From Nitrososphaera sp. (GTDB lineage Archaea > Thermoproteota > Nitrososphaeria > Nitrososphaerales > Nitrososphaeraceae): a stretch of 64,000 nt of DNA. The notes beneath the pieces are model-generated. The model did not search any database and was not told where the DNA came from. It saw only the letters and a program-made list of their open reading frames with translations. A program made the translations under genes and the position numbers. The stretch lies in contig NZ_JACAEH010000010.1 in NCBI RefSeq assembly GCF_013388945.1, positions 1 to 64,000 of the forward strand, read 5' to 3'. Shown one piece after another: positions 7,815 through 16,240 of the stretch (its first letter is position 1; the number at the start of each line of letters is the position of its first letter).

Positions 7815-8058
7815 ACCTTCCAGATCGTATCCTGCTTCAAGATGGCGCGAGGCTTTTGGCGTTTTGGAGCCGATGGTAGGCAGGTCCGTTTCAGAAGTCC
7901 TGGTAGAGGACCTTTCAGCCAACGGCGTGGACGTAAGCAAGGGCGATGCCCTAGTCAGCGTCGAAGATGTAAAGAAGGTCCTGCACTGGCTCTTTGGCGA
8001 CGGAAGCGAGATAATTTTAGAGCATCTTGAGCGACGGATGAAAGAAGCTACGAGCTAG
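7789..8058 (+). CDS. NitrOD5-like small protein
   Basis: An 89-residue protein from the ATG at 7789 (7750 would lengthen it inside the preceding gene). SRWREAFGVLEPMVGRSVSEVLVEDL and VKKVLHWLFGDGSEIILEHL give the LFG-x-GSE-I signature also present in the 51966 protein. It overlaps the upstream gene by 26 nt and converges with the broken phosphatase gene, overlapping it by 11 nt. Role unknown; its operon partners suggest a small signalling or scaffold module. Confidence 0.6.
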   Translation: MISQYWKNEPSRSYPASRWREAFGVLEPMVGRSVSEVLVEDLSANGVDVSKGDALVSVEDVKKVLHWLFGDGSEIILEHLERRMKEATS

Positions 8059-8719
8059 CGGCAAGCACCGCTTTGCCGAACTTTTTCTCAAGCAGGTGCA
8101 AGAGCAGGCTCAGGTCGCGCCGCTCTATCGTATCGTCCGCCTTTTCCTTCACAATTTCTACGGGGCAGAATCCCACAGTGTAGCCGGCGATGTCAAACAG
8201 CTTCAGGTCGTTTGCCCCGTCGACTACGACGACGATGTCCTCCTTCTTTATGCCCCAGTCCTTTACAGTCTGCCTTATCGCTGCCGCCTTGTCAGACGTC
8301 ACCTTGAGCACGACGTCTTCGAGCTTGCCGTCCTTGAACACGAGCTCGTTTTAGAATATCTTGTCGATGCCAAGGTCGGCCTTGAGCCTGTCGGTGATTA
8401 TCGTAAAGCCGCCTGACACGGCAATCATCTTCCATCCGGCCTTCTTCAATGCCGCGCACAGCTCCTTTGCGCCAGGCATTATCGGCAGGTTCTCGGCAAG
8501 CTCCTTTGCCTTTTCGTAACGTATGCCCCTGAGCGCGTGCACGCGCTTGACAAGGCCCTGCTCCCAGTTTATCTCTCCCCTGATGCCGGCCTTGGTGATG
8601 TCCCAGATCTCCTTCTCCTTCTCCGGGCCCATAACAGAAGCGAGGACTGGAAGGTACTCTGCGTCCAGCAGCACACCTTCCACGTCAAAAACAGCCAGCA
8701 TTTTTCGTTGCTTGTCCAA
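8048..8719 (-). pseudogene. HAD-family phosphoserine phosphatase-like gene, broken by an in-frame TAA
   Basis: Two adjacent segments in one frame make a SerB-like HAD phosphatase. Residues 1-122 (8719-8354) carry VFDVEGVLLDAEY (HAD motif I, with E in place of the second D), IMPGAKELCAALKKAGWKM and IAVSGGFTIITDRLK (motif II). The stop at 8351-8353 follows DKIF. The frame then resumes NELVFKDGKLEDVV and VVVDGANDLKLFDIAGYTVG (motif IV). SerB proteins read straight through here, typically with a short residue pair before N-L-V-F, so the TAA looks like a single nonsense change. Each half alone lacks essential motifs. The start is TTG. Confidence 0.75.
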
Positions 8720-8748
8720 GACTCTCTCAACTCATTATATTAAGCTTG

Positions 8749-10137
8749 TCAGTAGGACCGTGCCCGCAGCATCTGCTGTCTTTTGTTCTTCAGGTAGTCT
8801 GTGAGCAGCACCTTGTCAATGTCTGCTGGGTTGATGTAGTAAGATCTGCCCCTGACGTACTTTTCCATTTCGTTGACGTACCCAAGGAGCGAGTCTTCCT
8901 CGCTTATCATTATGGTGTCGATGTCTATCTTCATCGAATGGCATTTCTTGGCCTCCACTATGGTGCGCTCGCCGATGTACTGGTCGACCTGCCTGTACCT
9001 GTAGCACAGGTAGACAAGCTCGCCTGAAGCCACGTCGAGCTCCATGTCCTGGTTGCTCTTGACCTGGGCAAGCGTGTCCTTGTCAGGCGTGTAAAAGTGC
9101 GAGTACGGGCGCTGGGAGAGTATCTTTTCCTGCTCGCCCTTTTCGTCTATGAAACATGCGCTTGGGTGGCCGTCGGTGACAAGCACTATGCGCTTGTTTT
9201 CCGCGCCGTCCTTTTGCAGGATCTTGCTTGCAAGCCGGAACGCGGCCTGGTAGTTTGTGTAGTGCAAAAAGTCGGTGCCCGGCTCAAACGTCTTCAAGTA
9301 AGGGATGTCGTGCGGCAGGACCTTTGACGCAAGAGCGCCAAAGCCGACGATGTAGACAGAGTCTGACGGGAAGAACTTGCGGTTCAAAAGATACAAACTC
9401 CACAGCGCCCGCTTGGCCGCTTCAATCCTGCTCATGTCCCCGTACATCGACGAGTAGCGCATGGTAGACGAGAGGTCTATGCAGTACACCACTGCGACGC
9501 GCACGTCCTGCATTGTCTCGTACTCTTCAAAGTCCTCGACGTCTATCTGCAGCGGAAGTTTCAGTTTTCCGCCCTTTGAAGTGCGCTGGATTGTGTTGAG
9601 CAAAGACTTGGGCACGTTTAGAAGCCTGATGTCGTCGCCGGGCTCGTACTTTTTGCTCGTGTCAAGCACTATAGAGCCCTGGCCGTAGTCGTGAGTCTCG
9701 TGCATGCCGTAATCGCCGGCCTTGAGCGCCTTCATCACGTCGTCAAGTATCCTGCTTCCGATGTGGACAAAGCCCTTGCCCGAGAGCCACTTGGGCGAGT
9801 CCTTCAGGTATCCCTTCTGCATCAGCTTGCGCACAAGAGGCATGCCGTCGGCGTCGTCTTCCTTTGTGCCGGCCTGCGACCCCCTCTTTTGCCGCGAGTC
9901 GCCTTCCCTGCCTTCCGACATGGACTGCATTGCGCCTTCAAGCGCCTGCTCCAGCTCCTGCAGGCTAGGGGTCTTTTCCCTGAGCGCTTCTCGTCCTGCC
10001 ACCTTTAGCATCTTGTCAAGGACGTCCTTTGGGAGGTCTGACGTCCCCTGCGACTTTTGCTGCTGTTGCTCGCCTTCCCCTTCGTGTGGAAAATAGACGT
10101 ATTTTCTTGCGCCAGGCGTCCTACTGCGAGAGGGCAT
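8749..10137 (-). CDS. VWA-domain protein paired with a MoxR ATPase (ChlD-like)
   Basis: A 462-residue protein from the ATG at 10137, which overlaps the end of the upstream ATPase gene by 17 nt. The N-terminal half is charged and Gln-rich. The C-terminal half (from about residue 220) is a von Willebrand A domain: VAVVYCIDLSSTMRYSSMYG supplies the DxSxS-like metal-binding loop (D-L-S-S-T), and IVLVTDGHPSACF a later metal ligand. MoxR/VWA pairs act as chaperone-like metal-insertion or complex-assembly systems. The substrate is not evident here; magnesium or cobalt chelation is only one possibility. Confidence 0.82.
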   Translation of the reverse strand: MPSRSRTPGARKYVYFPHEGEGEQQQQKSQGTSDLPKDVLDKMLKVAGREALREKTPSLQELEQALEGAMQSMSEGREGDSRQKRGSQAGTKEDDADGMPLVRKLMQKGYLKDSPKWLSGKGFVHIGSRILDDVMKALKAGDYGMHETHDYGQGSIVLDTSKKYEPGDDIRLLNVPKSLLNTIQRTSKGGKLKLPLQIDVEDFEEYETMQDVRVAVVYCIDLSSTMRYSSMYGDMSRIEAAKRALWSLYLLNRKFFPSDSVYIVGFGALASKVLPHDIPYLKTFEPGTDFLHYTNYQAAFRLASKILQKDGAENKRIVLVTDGHPSACFIDEKGEQEKILSQRPYSHFYTPDKDTLAQVKSNQDMELDVASGELVYLCYRYRQVDQYIGERTIVEAKKCHSMKIDIDTIMISEEDSLLGYVNEMEKYVRGRSYYINPADIDKVLLTDYLKNKRQQMLRARSY

Positions 10138-11767
10138 AGCTGTTGTCCTTCTTGTCAAGGAGCGGGGGCTCGGTGTGCCTGAGCCCTTCAAGTATCACCT
10201 CTGCCACCGCGGCCGTGAGCTCGCCGTTCAGGTCGACTGCCGCGATGCTTGCGGTGCCGATTCCAAGCTCCTTTGCGCGCTCGACCAGCTCTTTCTGCTC
10301 TTCCTTTACCGCGGTCACGGTCTCGCTGACTGCCTGCCTGAGCGCGGGGAACTTGGCAAGCTGCGACTCGTAGTCGCCTTCCATCTTTTTGCCGCCGGGC
10401 AGCACCTGCGAGACCTGGAACTCCTTATTCCTTGCAAACTCGGCCTTCATCTTCGATATCTGCTCGGGTGCAAGCTTTGAGACGTACTCAAGCGAGACTT
10501 CCTTCAATGCCGCGTCGATGACAGAGTCAAGTATCCCCCTGCGGTTTTCGCGCGTGTCCTCCATCTCTGCAAGCTCGAACTTGGACGACTGGTGGATGCA
10601 GTGGATGTCGCAAAAGCGCGGCACCGCCTTGATGTTGTGCACTATTGCCCGGGCGCGCTCTGCCTCTCCGACCATCATCTCCATCGAGTGCACGGCCATC
10701 CTGACGCTCACGCCCTTGTCGTGGTTGACGCCAGAGTGGGCGCGGGTCATCTGCGTTATCTTGGCTACAGCCTTTATGACGAACACGGGCAGAAAGACGT
10801 TCTTTGCGTCTGCCACCCTCGTCTCCTGCACCATTATCATCATCTCGTCCTCGACGGTCTTGGGATAGTGCGTGTCGATGTGGCTGCGCAGCCTGTCAAA
10901 GAGCGGCTCGATTATCTTGCCCGAGTGAGTGTAGTCGATGGGGTTCGCAGTGGCGATTATCTTGACGTCCGGTCTAAAGATAACGGGGTACGCCCCGGTG
11001 GTAAAGCGCCCTTCCTGGAGCACGCTTAGCAGCGCGACCTGCTTTCTAGGGTCGAGCACAGGAAGCTCGTCGATGCAAAGTATGCCGTGCCTTGCCTGCA
11101 GGAGCTGGCCGGCAGAATACGACTCCATGCTGTACAGCTCTACTCCTTTCTTGGCTATCTTTATCGCGTCTATCTGGCCCACCAGGTCCTTGACCGAAAT
11201 GTCTGGAGTCGAGAGAATGTACTTGAACCTGTCGGCGCCTGAGACCCAGTCTATTTTTGTCTCCAGCTTGTCCTGCCTGATGATGTCCTCGCATTCCCGG
11301 GACACCGTGAACTCGGGCGTGGTCCGGACCACTTCGCTTCCTGTCAAAAGCGCGGCCATGTGGTCTTCGGGGACGAGCGTGGGGATGTCGCTTGTAACAG
11401 TCCCGCGGACAACAGGTATGGGCGAAAGCAGGTTTTTCGCTATCGCCTCCGCAAGTTTTGTCTTTGCCTGCCCTATCTGGCCGACGAGCAAGATGTCGTG
11501 GCCGGAAAGAATCGCCCGGTTTACCGCCGGCACGACGTCATCGTCGTAGCCAATGATGCCGGGGTACGGGTGCTCGCCGGCCTTTAGCTTTGCAATCAGG
11601 TTGCCGCGCAGCTGCTCCTCGACAGTCACGTGCTTGTAGTTTATCTTCAAAAGGTCGCCGAGGGTCTTTAGCTGCTTGTAGTCCTCGGGCACGCCGGGCA
11701 TTATCTCGCTATACTTGGGCTTTGAGCTGTAAGACTTGTGGACGAGGTCGTCTAACTTGGCACTCAT
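10121..11767 (-). CDS. MoxR/ChlI-type AAA+ ATPase
   Basis: A 548-residue AAA+ ATPase. The Walker A is GQIGQAKTKLAEAIAKNL, Walker B is GILCIDELPVLDPRKQ, the sensor-1 region KIIATANPIDYTHSGKIIEPLFDRL, with a helical C-terminal lid domain. This layout is that of MoxR and magnesium-chelatase I subunits. It overlaps the VWA gene downstream, as expected for a two-protein machine in which the ATPase remodels a target held by the VWA partner. The target is unknown. Confidence 0.87.
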   Translation of the reverse strand: MSAKLDDLVHKSYSSKPKYSEIMPGVPEDYKQLKTLGDLLKINYKHVTVEEQLRGNLIAKLKAGEHPYPGIIGYDDDVVPAVNRAILSGHDILLVGQIGQAKTKLAEAIAKNLLSPIPVVRGTVTSDIPTLVPEDHMAALLTGSEVVRTTPEFTVSRECEDIIRQDKLETKIDWVSGADRFKYILSTPDISVKDLVGQIDAIKIAKKGVELYSMESYSAGQLLQARHGILCIDELPVLDPRKQVALLSVLQEGRFTTGAYPVIFRPDVKIIATANPIDYTHSGKIIEPLFDRLRSHIDTHYPKTVEDEMMIMVQETRVADAKNVFLPVFVIKAVAKITQMTRAHSGVNHDKGVSVRMAVHSMEMMVGEAERARAIVHNIKAVPRFCDIHCIHQSSKFELAEMEDTRENRRGILDSVIDAALKEVSLEYVSKLAPEQISKMKAEFARNKEFQVSQVLPGGKKMEGDYESQLAKFPALRQAVSETVTAVKEEQKELVERAKELGIGTASIAAVDLNGELTAAVAEVILEGLRHTEPPLLDKKDNSYALSQ

Positions 11768-11868
11768 GATACGGAAAAGAAGCTGGGAGCGTTAGAGATT
11801 TAAAGATACTGCAGTTGCGTAGTGCGAAAACCAGATTCGGGCATACATCAGAAGGCGTGCAGTGAAAA

Positions 11869-11985
11869 TTAATGATTTTCGAGCGCAAGTTCCAGCTGGC
11901 GCAGGTACTCTTCGTAGGCAAGGTCTTCCTCTGTCTTGGCAGGCTTGGCGACCAGCTTTGCGCCCGGCTGCTTCTTTGACGGCAT
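11869..11985 (-). CDS. Very small conserved-looking protein
   Basis: A 38-residue ORF beginning MPSKKQPGAKLVAKPAKTEE and ending LRQLELALENH, ATG at 11985 and TAA at 11869-11871. The lysine-rich start and a short acidic amphipathic helix look protein-like rather than random, and it lies 101 bp upstream of the MoxR gene on the same strand. No family recognised; a short helical adaptor is possible. Confidence 0.45.
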   Translation of the reverse strand: MPSKKQPGAKLVAKPAKTEEDLAYEEYLRQLELALENH

Positions 11986-12165
11986 CTTTTCCACACTACT
12001 TGGAAGGATTCAGCTTATAATGATTTACATGAATCAATCCGCGCATACAGTTCAATTTTTTTCACAAAACCTCCCCGACATTTGAATAACGGCCAATCGG
12101 GGCCCGAGCCACGGGCGATTTGTTGCAAATATTGCAAATATTGCGCGCAAGAGAGCCCAGCATGG

Positions 12166-12173
12166 TTTTTATT
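12166..12173 (+). promoter_or_regulatory. TATA box of the S13-S4 operon
   Basis: TTTTTATT is centred about 29 nt before the TTG at 12199. Just upstream (12122-12150) a short tandem of ATTGCAAAT units with TTGC/GCAA symmetry could bind a regulator. Confidence 0.45.
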
Positions 12174-12198
12174 GCCGAATATACGCTTGCATGGTGAT

Positions 12199-12810
12199 TT
12201 GTCCGCTTCGGAGTACAAACACATACTCAGAATCGCAGGGAAGGACGTTGAAGGCAGCAAGAAACTGCTCGTCGCCCTCAGCGAGGTTAAAGGCGTAGGT
12301 TACAATTTTGCGCAAGTTTTGACGCAGTCTTTAGGGATAAGCCCTAACACGCGCGTCGGCTTTCTCACAGACAGCCAGGTAAAGCAGATAGAGCAGGCCC
12401 TGACAAACCCGGCAAAGGTCGGGGTTCCTGAATGGTACCTCAACAGAAAGAAGGACATGGACTCTGGCACGACGCACCACCTGATAACTTCTGATCTCGA
12501 TTTCTCGATAGGAAACGACGTCGACAGGGAAAAGACCATCATGAGCTGGCGCGGATACCGCCACATGTTCGGCCTCAGGGTAAGGGGCCAGCGCACCAGG
12601 ACGACTGGAAGGAAGGGCGGCGCAGTCGGAGTCAAGAAGGTCAAGATGATGCCGGGCGCAGTGCCTGGAGCAGCACCGGCGGCAGGCGCAGCGGGTGCGG
12701 CCCCAGCAGCAGGCGCAGCAGCCAAACCAGCGGCTGGCGCGGCACCGGCTAAACCGGCAGCAGGCGCAGCTCCAGCCAAGCCGGCGGCAAAGGAGCCGGA
12801 GAAAAAGTAG
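12199..12810 (+). CDS. rpsM: 30S ribosomal protein S13 (uS13)
   Basis: A 203-residue protein from the TTG at 12199, chosen because the homologous N-terminus begins SASEYKHILRIAGKDVEG and a TATA box lies the right distance upstream; an in-frame codon at 12082 would add a non-homologous cysteine-rich stretch. It has VKGVGYNFAQVLTQSLGI and the RGYRHMFGLRVRGQRTRTTGRKG rRNA-binding tail. After about residue 155 comes an Ala/Pro/Gly repeat tail (PAAGAAPAKPAAG units) about 48 residues long. It begins a two-gene S13-S4 unit. Confidence 0.93.
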   Translation: MSASEYKHILRIAGKDVEGSKKLLVALSEVKGVGYNFAQVLTQSLGISPNTRVGFLTDSQVKQIEQALTNPAKVGVPEWYLNRKKDMDSGTTHHLITSDLDFSIGNDVDREKTIMSWRGYRHMFGLRVRGQRTRTTGRKGGAVGVKKVKMMPGAVPGAAPAAGAAGAAPAAGAAAKPAAGAAPAKPAAGAAPAKPAAKEPEKK

Positions 12811-12819
12811 GTGTGACAA

Positions 12820-13341
12820 ATGGGCGATCCTAGAAAGCAGAAAAAGATGTTCCACCGCCCAAGGAGGATCTGGTCTACAGACCAGCTTAACGCTGAACTT
12901 TACATCATGGGCTCGTACGGCCTGAGGAACAAGCGCGAGCTTTGGGCCGCCCAGACAGAGGTGGCAAGGATACGCAACCAGGCCCGGGCGCTTCTTGCAG
13001 CGACTGCAGAGGTCCGCGCCGAGAAGGAAAAGAGGCTCCTGAACTTCCTCTCGAGGATAGGCCTTGCAAAGGAAGGCACGACGCTTGATGACATACTCAA
13101 CCTGAAGGTGGAGGACTTGCTTGAGCGCAGGCTCCAGACCATAATCATGAAGAGGTCCGGCGCCAAGTCGCCGTACCAGGCAAGGCAGATAGTGAGCCAC
13201 GGCCACGTCTCGATAGGCAACAGGAAGGTCAACAGGCCCGGCTACATAGTCAGGACCGACGAGGAAGGCCAGATACTGGTGCACATTGAAGTTGCGCCGC
13301 CGGCAACCCCCCAGGGCGCCGAGGCGACTCCTGCATCCTAG
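12820..13341 (+). CDS. rpsD: 30S ribosomal protein S4 (uS4)
   Basis: A 173-residue archaeal S4. The N-terminus is MGDPRKQKKMFHRPRRIW, the middle AAQTEVARIRNQARALLA, and the S4 RNA-binding domain follows: LERRLQTIIMKRSGAKSPYQ, ARQIVSHGHVSIGNRKVNRP. It binds 16S rRNA early in small-subunit assembly. It follows S13 by 9 nt. In many archaea S11 comes next, but here the neighbour is a convergent gene sharing the CTAG stop. Confidence 0.95.
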   Translation: MGDPRKQKKMFHRPRRIWSTDQLNAELYIMGSYGLRNKRELWAAQTEVARIRNQARALLAATAEVRAEKEKRLLNFLSRIGLAKEGTTLDDILNLKVEDLLERRLQTIIMKRSGAKSPYQARQIVSHGHVSIGNRKVNRPGYIVRTDEEGQILVHIEVAPPATPQGAEATPAS

Positions 13342-14285
13342 CTGACGACGTCCACGTGGTCTATCTTTCCGTCGGCGTTCATGTCAAAACCCTGCACTAC
13401 CACTGCCCAGTCTTCCTTTCCCCTGAACTTTCTCAGCACGTCCTCGCTGTAGGTGGTGAGGCCTATTACTGCCGATTTTGTCCCTGCCGAGCGCACGCCT
13501 GCCACCACTACCAGGCTTGACGACTCGTCGTACGGGTTGCGGATCTTGGCGATTAGCCCGTGGTTGTCAGAGCTGTAGCGCTTGCCGGCTTTGTCGACAA
13601 GCCCAGACCAAAAGTTGCCTTCATCAAACCTGATCGGCAGATAGCGGTTAAACTCTGCAGTCACGATGTTGGTGCCCGGCCCGCCTATTGAAACAAGGTT
13701 GTGGCCGGAAAGCACCTTTTCTGCCTTGGCGTCCACGTCCAGCTTTACCACAAACTCGCCGGGCGCGGCGTTTGTTATCGTGCCAAGAAAGAACGCAAGG
13801 TGCACCGCGTAGTGGCCGTCGCGCGCAGACGACTTGTAGGGGCCGTGGGGCTCGGGCGCGCCAACCACCATGAGGCCGTCAAACGATTCGTCCTTCACAA
13901 AACCCTCGAAGAACCTCAGGGCGCTCTTGTGCCGGGTTGCACCCGGCGACTCGACTGGTGTTTCGCCCCAGCCAAGCTCGACCCCAAACGCGGGGCTTGC
14001 AGCGTGGTAAAGCCGCGCGGTGCCGCCCCGGACAAAATTGTTCCCGGCCTCTTCAATCGCGCCCACCTGCGCCAGCCGGCGTATGTAATAGTAGGCGCTC
14101 TGCTCGTAGATCCGCAGTTCCTTTGCCACCTGCGCGGGGTACATCGGCTGTCTTGACAAGAGTTCCATTATCCTCCAGGCGACAGGGTTTGCAAGTACGC
14201 GCATCTGCGCGACGTCTTTGAATACTGTTATCTTTTTCGCAGAGACCTGGCCGTCGGATTCTGTCACCAGGGATTTCCTTGTCAT
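13338..14285 (-). CDS. Winged-helix regulator with S-layer-like domain
   Basis: A 315-residue protein. Residues 25-85 form an ArsR-like winged helix: MRVLANPVAWRIMELLSRQP, YPAQVAKELRIYEQSAYYYI, RRLAQVGAIEE. The C-terminal ~200 residues include LVSIGGPGTNIVTAEFNRYLPI and VVVAGVRSAGTKSAVIGLTTY, which resemble the GGP-containing domain of archaeal S-layer proteins. It is divergent from glmS across an AT-rich palindromic region. Since glmS feeds amino-sugar synthesis, a role sensing or controlling envelope synthesis is possible but is inference. Confidence 0.7.
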   Translation of the reverse strand: MTRKSLVTESDGQVSAKKITVFKDVAQMRVLANPVAWRIMELLSRQPMYPAQVAKELRIYEQSAYYYIRRLAQVGAIEEAGNNFVRGGTARLYHAASPAFGVELGWGETPVESPGATRHKSALRFFEGFVKDESFDGLMVVGAPEPHGPYKSSARDGHYAVHLAFFLGTITNAAPGEFVVKLDVDAKAEKVLSGHNLVSIGGPGTNIVTAEFNRYLPIRFDEGNFWSGLVDKAGKRYSSDNHGLIAKIRNPYDESSSLVVVAGVRSAGTKSAVIGLTTYSEDVLRKFRGKEDWAVVVQGFDMNADGKIDHVDVVS

Positions 14286-14303
14286 GGCTAAACATAGCAG
14301 CCT

Positions 14304-14317
14304 GTATTATATAATAC
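14304..14317. promoter_or_regulatory. 14-bp palindrome in the divergent regulator/glmS region
   Basis: GTATTATATAATAC is a perfect palindrome lying 19 bp from the regulator's start. ATAGCAG occurs at 14294-14300 and again at 14321-14327, giving a repeated arrangement around it. It overlaps the expected TATA region for the minus-strand regulator. Confidence 0.45.
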
Positions 14318-14413
14318 TTTATAGCAGTATAATAAAAAATACAATAAAGTATGCCAATTCACGCTCGAACCATTATAACTTAACATATAGCGGTGAAAAG
14401 CTCTTTTCATAAA

Positions 14414-14423
14414 TGTTTTAAAC
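14414..14423 (+). promoter_or_regulatory. TATA box of glmS
   Basis: TGTTTTAAAC is centred 28 nt before the GTG at 14447, agreeing with the start codon that places the catalytic Cys at position 2. Confidence 0.5.
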
Positions 14424-14446
14424 ACGATATCCCAAGTGGGAATACC

Positions 14447-16210
14447 GTGTGCTCGATAATAGGATACAAAGGCAGGCAGTCTGCCGCACCGATAATAGTT
14501 GACAGCCTGAAGAGGATGGAATACAGAGGCTACGACAGCGTTGGCGTTGCGATGATAAAGGACGGCAGCCTGATGGTGCGCAAGGGCACCGGCAAGGTCG
14601 CGGAGGTCAACCAGAACCTCGGCATAAGCGATATGTCCGGCCTGATTGGAATCGGCCACACCAGGTGGGCGACGCACGGCGGCGTCACCGACAGCAACGC
14701 GCATCCGCACTCTGCCTGCAAGAACAACATCGCCGTAGTTCACAACGGCATAATCGAAAATTACAAGGAACTGAAAGAGGAGCTTATTGCGCAGGGCCAT
14801 GTCTTTTCGTCAGAGACTGACAGCGAGGTGATAGCCCACCTGCTGGAGATACACCACGGAAGCGACGTAAAGAAGACAGTAATACAGACGTGCAAGCGCC
14901 TGCGCGGAAGCTATGCTTTTGTCGCGGCTTTCCAAGACGGCACCATTGCCGGCGCAAGGTACGAGGAGCCGCTCATAATTGGCGTCGGTAACGACGGCTA
15001 CTTTGTTTCGTCTGACGTGCTCGGATTTTTGCAGCACACGGACAAGGCAATATTTCTTGACAACTGCGATATCGCGGTAATCGACAACACGAAAATGGAG
15101 ATCTTTGACTTTGACGGCGTGCCGGTCGCAAGGCCGATAACGCAGGTGGCCTGGGAGCTTGGCGAGGCAGACAAGGGCAAGTACGCACAATATACCCTCA
15201 AGGAGATAAACGACCAGCGCCTTACCATAGCAAACGCGGCCAGGCAGGACAAGTCTGCAATGGCAAAATTCTGCGAGATTTTGGGGAACGCCAAGAGCGT
15301 CTACATCACTGGAAGTGGAACCTCCTATCACTCTGCGCTCATATTCAAGCAGATCCTGGCCCGCTTTGCCAAGGTGCGCGCCGAGACCGTGATGTCAAGC
15401 GAGGCGCAGGACGGGCTTGCCGCCATCGACTCTGATTCTGTCGTCATCGCCATCTCGCAGAGCGGCGAGACTGCCGACGTGCTTGCCGCCATCAAGACCG
15501 CAAGGGCGCAGGGAGCCAAGGTGCTTGCGATAGTGAACGTCACCACGTCGTCGCTTGCAAGGTCAAGCGACTGCTTCCTGTCGACAAACTGCGGCCCCGA
15601 GATAGGAGTTGCGGCGACAAAGAGCTTTACGGGCCAGCTTGCTCTTGCCTACGCAGTCACCGACAGGCTTGCAGGCGGCGCGCTCAAGGCAGGCGAGCAG
15701 GCCGAGTTTGTGGCGGCTGCAGAGAAGGTCATCTCGATGTGCCAGCCTGCCATCGAAAAGATGGCCGGCGAGCTGAGCGACGTTAACGACATCTACCTGC
15801 TTGGCAGGTCCGCGCATTACCCCATTGCGCTTGAAGGCGCGCTCAAGCTGAAGGAGCTTGCCTACGTGCACGCAGAGGGAGTCGCGGCAGGCGAGCTGAA
15901 GCACGGACCACTTGCGCTCATGGAAAAGAACACGCTTGTGGTGATGCTGAGCCCGGATGACGCGACTCACAGCGACTCTATCTCCAACGCGCACGAGATA
16001 AAGGCAAGGGGCGCAACTGTCATCGGCATATCCGACGCAAAAGACGAGATCTATGACCATTTCATCGAGATACCGCACATGGAGCAGGAGGCGTTCTACC
16101 CCATTGTTGAGGTCATCCCCTTGCAGATGCTTGCATATTATCTGGCGCTTGCCAAGAACGCAGACCCGGATTATCCGAGAAACCTGGCAAAGTCGGTAAC
16201 TGTAAAGTAA
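14447..16210 (+). CDS. glmS: Glutamine-fructose-6-phosphate aminotransferase
   Basis: A 587-residue enzyme from the GTG at 14447. This start yields M-C-S-I-I-G-Y, exposing the N-terminal nucleophile Cys2 after Met removal, as the family needs. The glutaminase domain has YRGYDSVG, HTRWATHG and VHNGIIENY; two SIS sugar-isomerase domains follow (GSGTSYHSA, ISQSGETADVLAA, GRSAHYPIALEGALKLKE, AEGVAAGELKHGP), ending KSVTVK. It makes glucosamine-6-phosphate for UDP-GlcNAc and surface glycans. Longer in-frame starts are rejected because they bury the Cys. Confidence 0.95.
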   Translation: MCSIIGYKGRQSAAPIIVDSLKRMEYRGYDSVGVAMIKDGSLMVRKGTGKVAEVNQNLGISDMSGLIGIGHTRWATHGGVTDSNAHPHSACKNNIAVVHNGIIENYKELKEELIAQGHVFSSETDSEVIAHLLEIHHGSDVKKTVIQTCKRLRGSYAFVAAFQDGTIAGARYEEPLIIGVGNDGYFVSSDVLGFLQHTDKAIFLDNCDIAVIDNTKMEIFDFDGVPVARPITQVAWELGEADKGKYAQYTLKEINDQRLTIANAARQDKSAMAKFCEILGNAKSVYITGSGTSYHSALIFKQILARFAKVRAETVMSSEAQDGLAAIDSDSVVIAISQSGETADVLAAIKTARAQGAKVLAIVNVTTSSLARSSDCFLSTNCGPEIGVAATKSFTGQLALAYAVTDRLAGGALKAGEQAEFVAAAEKVISMCQPAIEKMAGELSDVNDIYLLGRSAHYPIALEGALKLKELAYVHAEGVAAGELKHGPLALMEKNTLVVMLSPDDATHSDSISNAHEIKARGATVIGISDAKDEIYDHFIEIPHMEQEAFYPIVEVIPLQMLAYYLALAKNADPDYPRNLAKSVTVK

Positions 16211-16240
16211 AATAGAAAAAGGAAAGAAAGGGAGGCTCGC

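Noticed and set aside
12082-12198. Longer N-terminus for ribosomal protein S13
   Set aside because: The extra 39 codons are cysteine-rich, unlike S13, and cross the promoter region; the TTG at 12199 matches the family start.
12331-13284. 317-codon minus-strand ORF across S13-S4
   Set aside because: It is the antisense of two certain ribosomal protein genes; its Cys/Arg-rich composition is a reading-frame artefact of high-GC3 genes.
14393-14446. Longer GlmS start
   Set aside because: It would hide the catalytic N-terminal cysteine required by class II glutaminases.
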